Positions 12,804 through 13,781 of a DNA stretch of 13,781 nucleotides are shown here, piece by piece. The translations under genes and the position numbers were made by a program. The DNA lies in the NCBI GenBank assembly GCA_002507085.1, contig DAYW01000053.1, forward strand, positions 8,227 to 22,007, given 5' to 3'. The notes under the pieces are model-generated. The model was not told the origin of the DNA. It saw only the letters and a program-made list of their open reading frames with translations, and made no database searches. Each line of letters opens with the position of its first letter. The stretch's first letter is position 1. Source of the stretch: an archaeon UBA168. Lineage in GTDB: Archaea > Thermoproteota > Thermoprotei_A > Marsarchaeales > UBA168.

Positions 12804-13007
12804 CTCGGCGGCCGCCCCTCCCCTTACCTCGGCATCTATGCCGTTAATGAGGTAAAGCAGATCTCCCCTAAGCGACGACCCGTCTACTAGATCGCTTGCC
12901 TTTTCCGATAAAAATTGAATAAGCGTGCATCCCTCCTCGGCGTCAAAAGAGCTCGGCCCTGGGTGCGATTTCTTAAGCGGCCCCGTAACTATCAGGGTTA
13001 CCTTCAA
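12753..13007 (-). CDS. MoaD/ThiS/SAMP-like beta-grasp protein ending in Gly-Gly
   Basis: This 84-residue ubiquitin-like protein has the usual MoaD layout: first strand KVTLIVTGPLK, a helix around CTLIQFLSEKASDLV, strand LLYLINGIDAEV, then AAELQDGDAITVVPIAHGG. The free C-terminal diglycine is the site that E1-like enzymes adenylate and turn into a thiocarboxylate or isopeptide. It could supply sulfur for molybdopterin or tRNA thiolation, or act as a protein modifier. No E1-like or MoaE gene is visible to decide. The TTG start (13005-13007) follows the phosphoribosyltransferase stop by 14 nt, with GAGGT overlapping that stop, so the two are probably one operon. The 3' end overlaps the SerK-like gene by 51 nt. 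Confidence 0.88.
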   Translation of the reverse strand: MKVTLIVTGPLKKSHPGPSSFDAEEGCTLIQFLSEKASDLVDGSSLRGDLLYLINGIDAEVRGGAAAELQDGDAITVVPIAHGG

Positions 13008-13021
13008 GGCCTAACCCTACC

Positions 13022-13543
13022 TCAGGCGTTCTTCCCGCTGCTGGCGGCCTTGCCCTCGAGCTCGGCCTTCGTTTCGGTGATCTCCCACGGAAACACTACC
13101 CACTTATCTGTTACGCCAGCGCAAAAATCAGGATCGATTTCGCTCCACGGCTTTTTGAGAAGAGCTGCCACCTTCACGCTTGCGGCCTCACCTTCAAGCT
13201 CCTTCTTCACGAAAGCCATGGTCTTACCGCTGTCTATTATGTCGTCAACTATTAGCACGTTTTTGCCCTTGAAGTTTCCCTCAGGTTTTTGAACTACCTT
13301 TATCTCATCCCTTTCGTTTATGCCGCTGTAATACTTTATCCCATAAACGTAGAAATCCCTCACCAAAAGCATGTCAGAGATAATGCGCGCGGGGATTATG
13401 CCCCCTCTGGATATGCCTATAACGGCATCAAACCTGTAAGACCCGGAGAGGATCACCTTTGCCACTTTAGATGACAGTATCATGACGTCTTCCCAGCTTA
13501 TCTCCTGAAGCTGTGGTCTGCTCTCCTTGTAGACGGTCTCCAT
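13022..13543 (-). CDS. Purine-type phosphoribosyltransferase
   Basis: This type I phosphoribosyltransferase probably attaches ribose-5-phosphate from PRPP to a purine base (xanthine/guanine/hypoxanthine salvage). The PRPP loop VLIVDDIIDSGKT (96-108) is complete. Earlier GISRGGIIPARI (43-54) forms the pyrophosphate loop, and DKWVVFPWEITET (146-158) resembles the base-binding segment of archaeal xanthine/hypoxanthine enzymes. Base specificity is not certain. The frame opens as far as 13624. I chose the ATG at 13543 (173 residues) because a TATA box (13561-13570) lies about 22 nt upstream, the same spacing as other first genes here. An ATG at 13564 is the main alternative. It is followed by the MoaD-like gene in the same unit. 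Confidence 0.88.
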   Translation of the reverse strand: METVYKESRPQLQEISWEDVMILSSKVAKVILSGSYRFDAVIGISRGGIIPARIISDMLLVRDFYVYGIKYYSGINERDEIKVVQKPEGNFKGKNVLIVDDIIDSGKTMAFVKKELEGEAASVKVAALLKKPWSEIDPDFCAGVTDKWVVFPWEITETKAELEGKAASSGKNA

Positions 13544-13560
13544 ATTTTCTTTGCCACTCG

Positions 13561-13570
13561 CCATATAACT
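13561..13570 (-). promoter_or_regulatory. TATA box for the phosphoribosyltransferase unit
   Basis: On the minus strand this is AGTTATATGG, centred about 22 nt before the ATG at 13543. It decides the start choice, because the ATG at 13564 lies inside the box. Confidence 0.45.
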
Positions 13571-13661
13571 TTTTCGCAGTAGCCGCTTTCGCCTGAAGTT
13601 GAGGCCTGCGACCTTTAGCCACATATGTAAATCGCGGTCCTTCCAAGACGCAGGCCCGACA

Positions 13662-13781
13662 ATGGCTAAAAGCCAGCTTGCAGATGCTTTTAAAGTGAAG
13701 CCAGAGAGGCGTTTTGTTTACGTCTTTCTTGTGGATGATGTGCTGGCGTCCGTTTCCTTTAGAGGAAAGCTGGTGTCAAAC
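13662..13781 (+). CDS. N-terminal part of an unidentified protein (runs off the right edge)
   Basis: Forty codons are open from the ATG at 13662 to the window end, with no stop. The start reads MAKSQLADAFKVKPERRFVY and is followed by a hydrophobic beta-like segment (VFLVDDVLASVSF) and a basic end. I do not recognise the family from so little. The gene is divergent from the phosphoribosyltransferase. An AT-rich element (ACATATGTAAAT, 13621-13632) lies about 36 nt upstream, somewhat farther than for other genes here. No SD is visible. The frame is also open upstream of the ATG, so the true start could be earlier. Confidence 0.5.
   Translation, partial: MAKSQLADAFKVKPERRFVYVFLVDDVLASVSFRGKLVSN

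Noticed and set aside
1..13781. CRISPR array, mobile element, toxin-antitoxin or defence system
   Set aside because: No spaced repeats, transposase or integrase motifs, att-like duplications, or known defence domains were seen on either strand. The gene content is housekeeping throughout.

Overview
The window reads as a dense stretch of archaeal housekeeping chromosome. The domain is clear from the gene set: archaeosine tRNA-guanine transglycosylase, a histone-fold protein, ribosomal protein eS17, a short aCPSF2-type metallo-beta-lactamase/beta-CASP nuclease, a PAC2 proteasome-assembly chaperone, TrmG10 and HemK2/Mtq2-type methyltransferases, and a tRNA without encoded CCA. First genes of transcription units tend to have a TATA-like box about 21-28 nt before the start codon and no Shine-Dalgarno sequence (leaderless style). 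Internal genes have SD motifs and 4-nt overlaps. TTG and GTG starts are common. This fits the TACK archaea, and I favour a Nitrososphaerota/Thaumarchaeota- or Aigarchaeota-like lineage. That placement is inference.

Layout. Positions 1-45 (-) hold the first 15 codons of a probable methionine aminopeptidase, preceded by a small reading frame (62-260, -) that is broken by a 13-bp tandem duplication just after its start. Facing away from it, 293-1874 (+) carries a winged-helix/DUF4443-like protein and an SPL-like radical SAM enzyme. Positions 1700-6240 (-) form a tight six-gene unit: trmG10, a winged-helix protein, RNase Z, ksgA, a HemK2/Mtq2 homologue and trmJ. It joins tRNA 3'-end processing, three tRNA/rRNA methyltransferases and a release-factor methyltransferase. 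tgtA (6473-7963, +) converges on a PAC2 gene (7973-8704, -). aCPSF2 follows (8912-10186, +), then tRNA-Val(CAC) (10282-10354, -).

The last third holds histone and ubiX (-), eS17 with a long disordered tail (+), a SerK/ParB-fold protein (+), a MoaD/ThiS/SAMP-like protein ending in Gly-Gly (-), a purine-type phosphoribosyltransferase (-), and a truncated unknown gene at the right edge (+).

The common theme is RNA maturation and translation: tRNA 3' processing, G10, position-32-type and archaeosine modification, rRNA dimethylation, release-factor methylation, RNA decay and ribosome assembly. I found no mobile element, CRISPR array, defence system or viral gene. The items most worth a second look are the duplication-broken small gene, the eS17 tail, the histone/ubiX overlap, the near-palindromic promoter shared by histone and eS17, the convergent overlaps, and two structured intergenic segments that may encode small RNAs.
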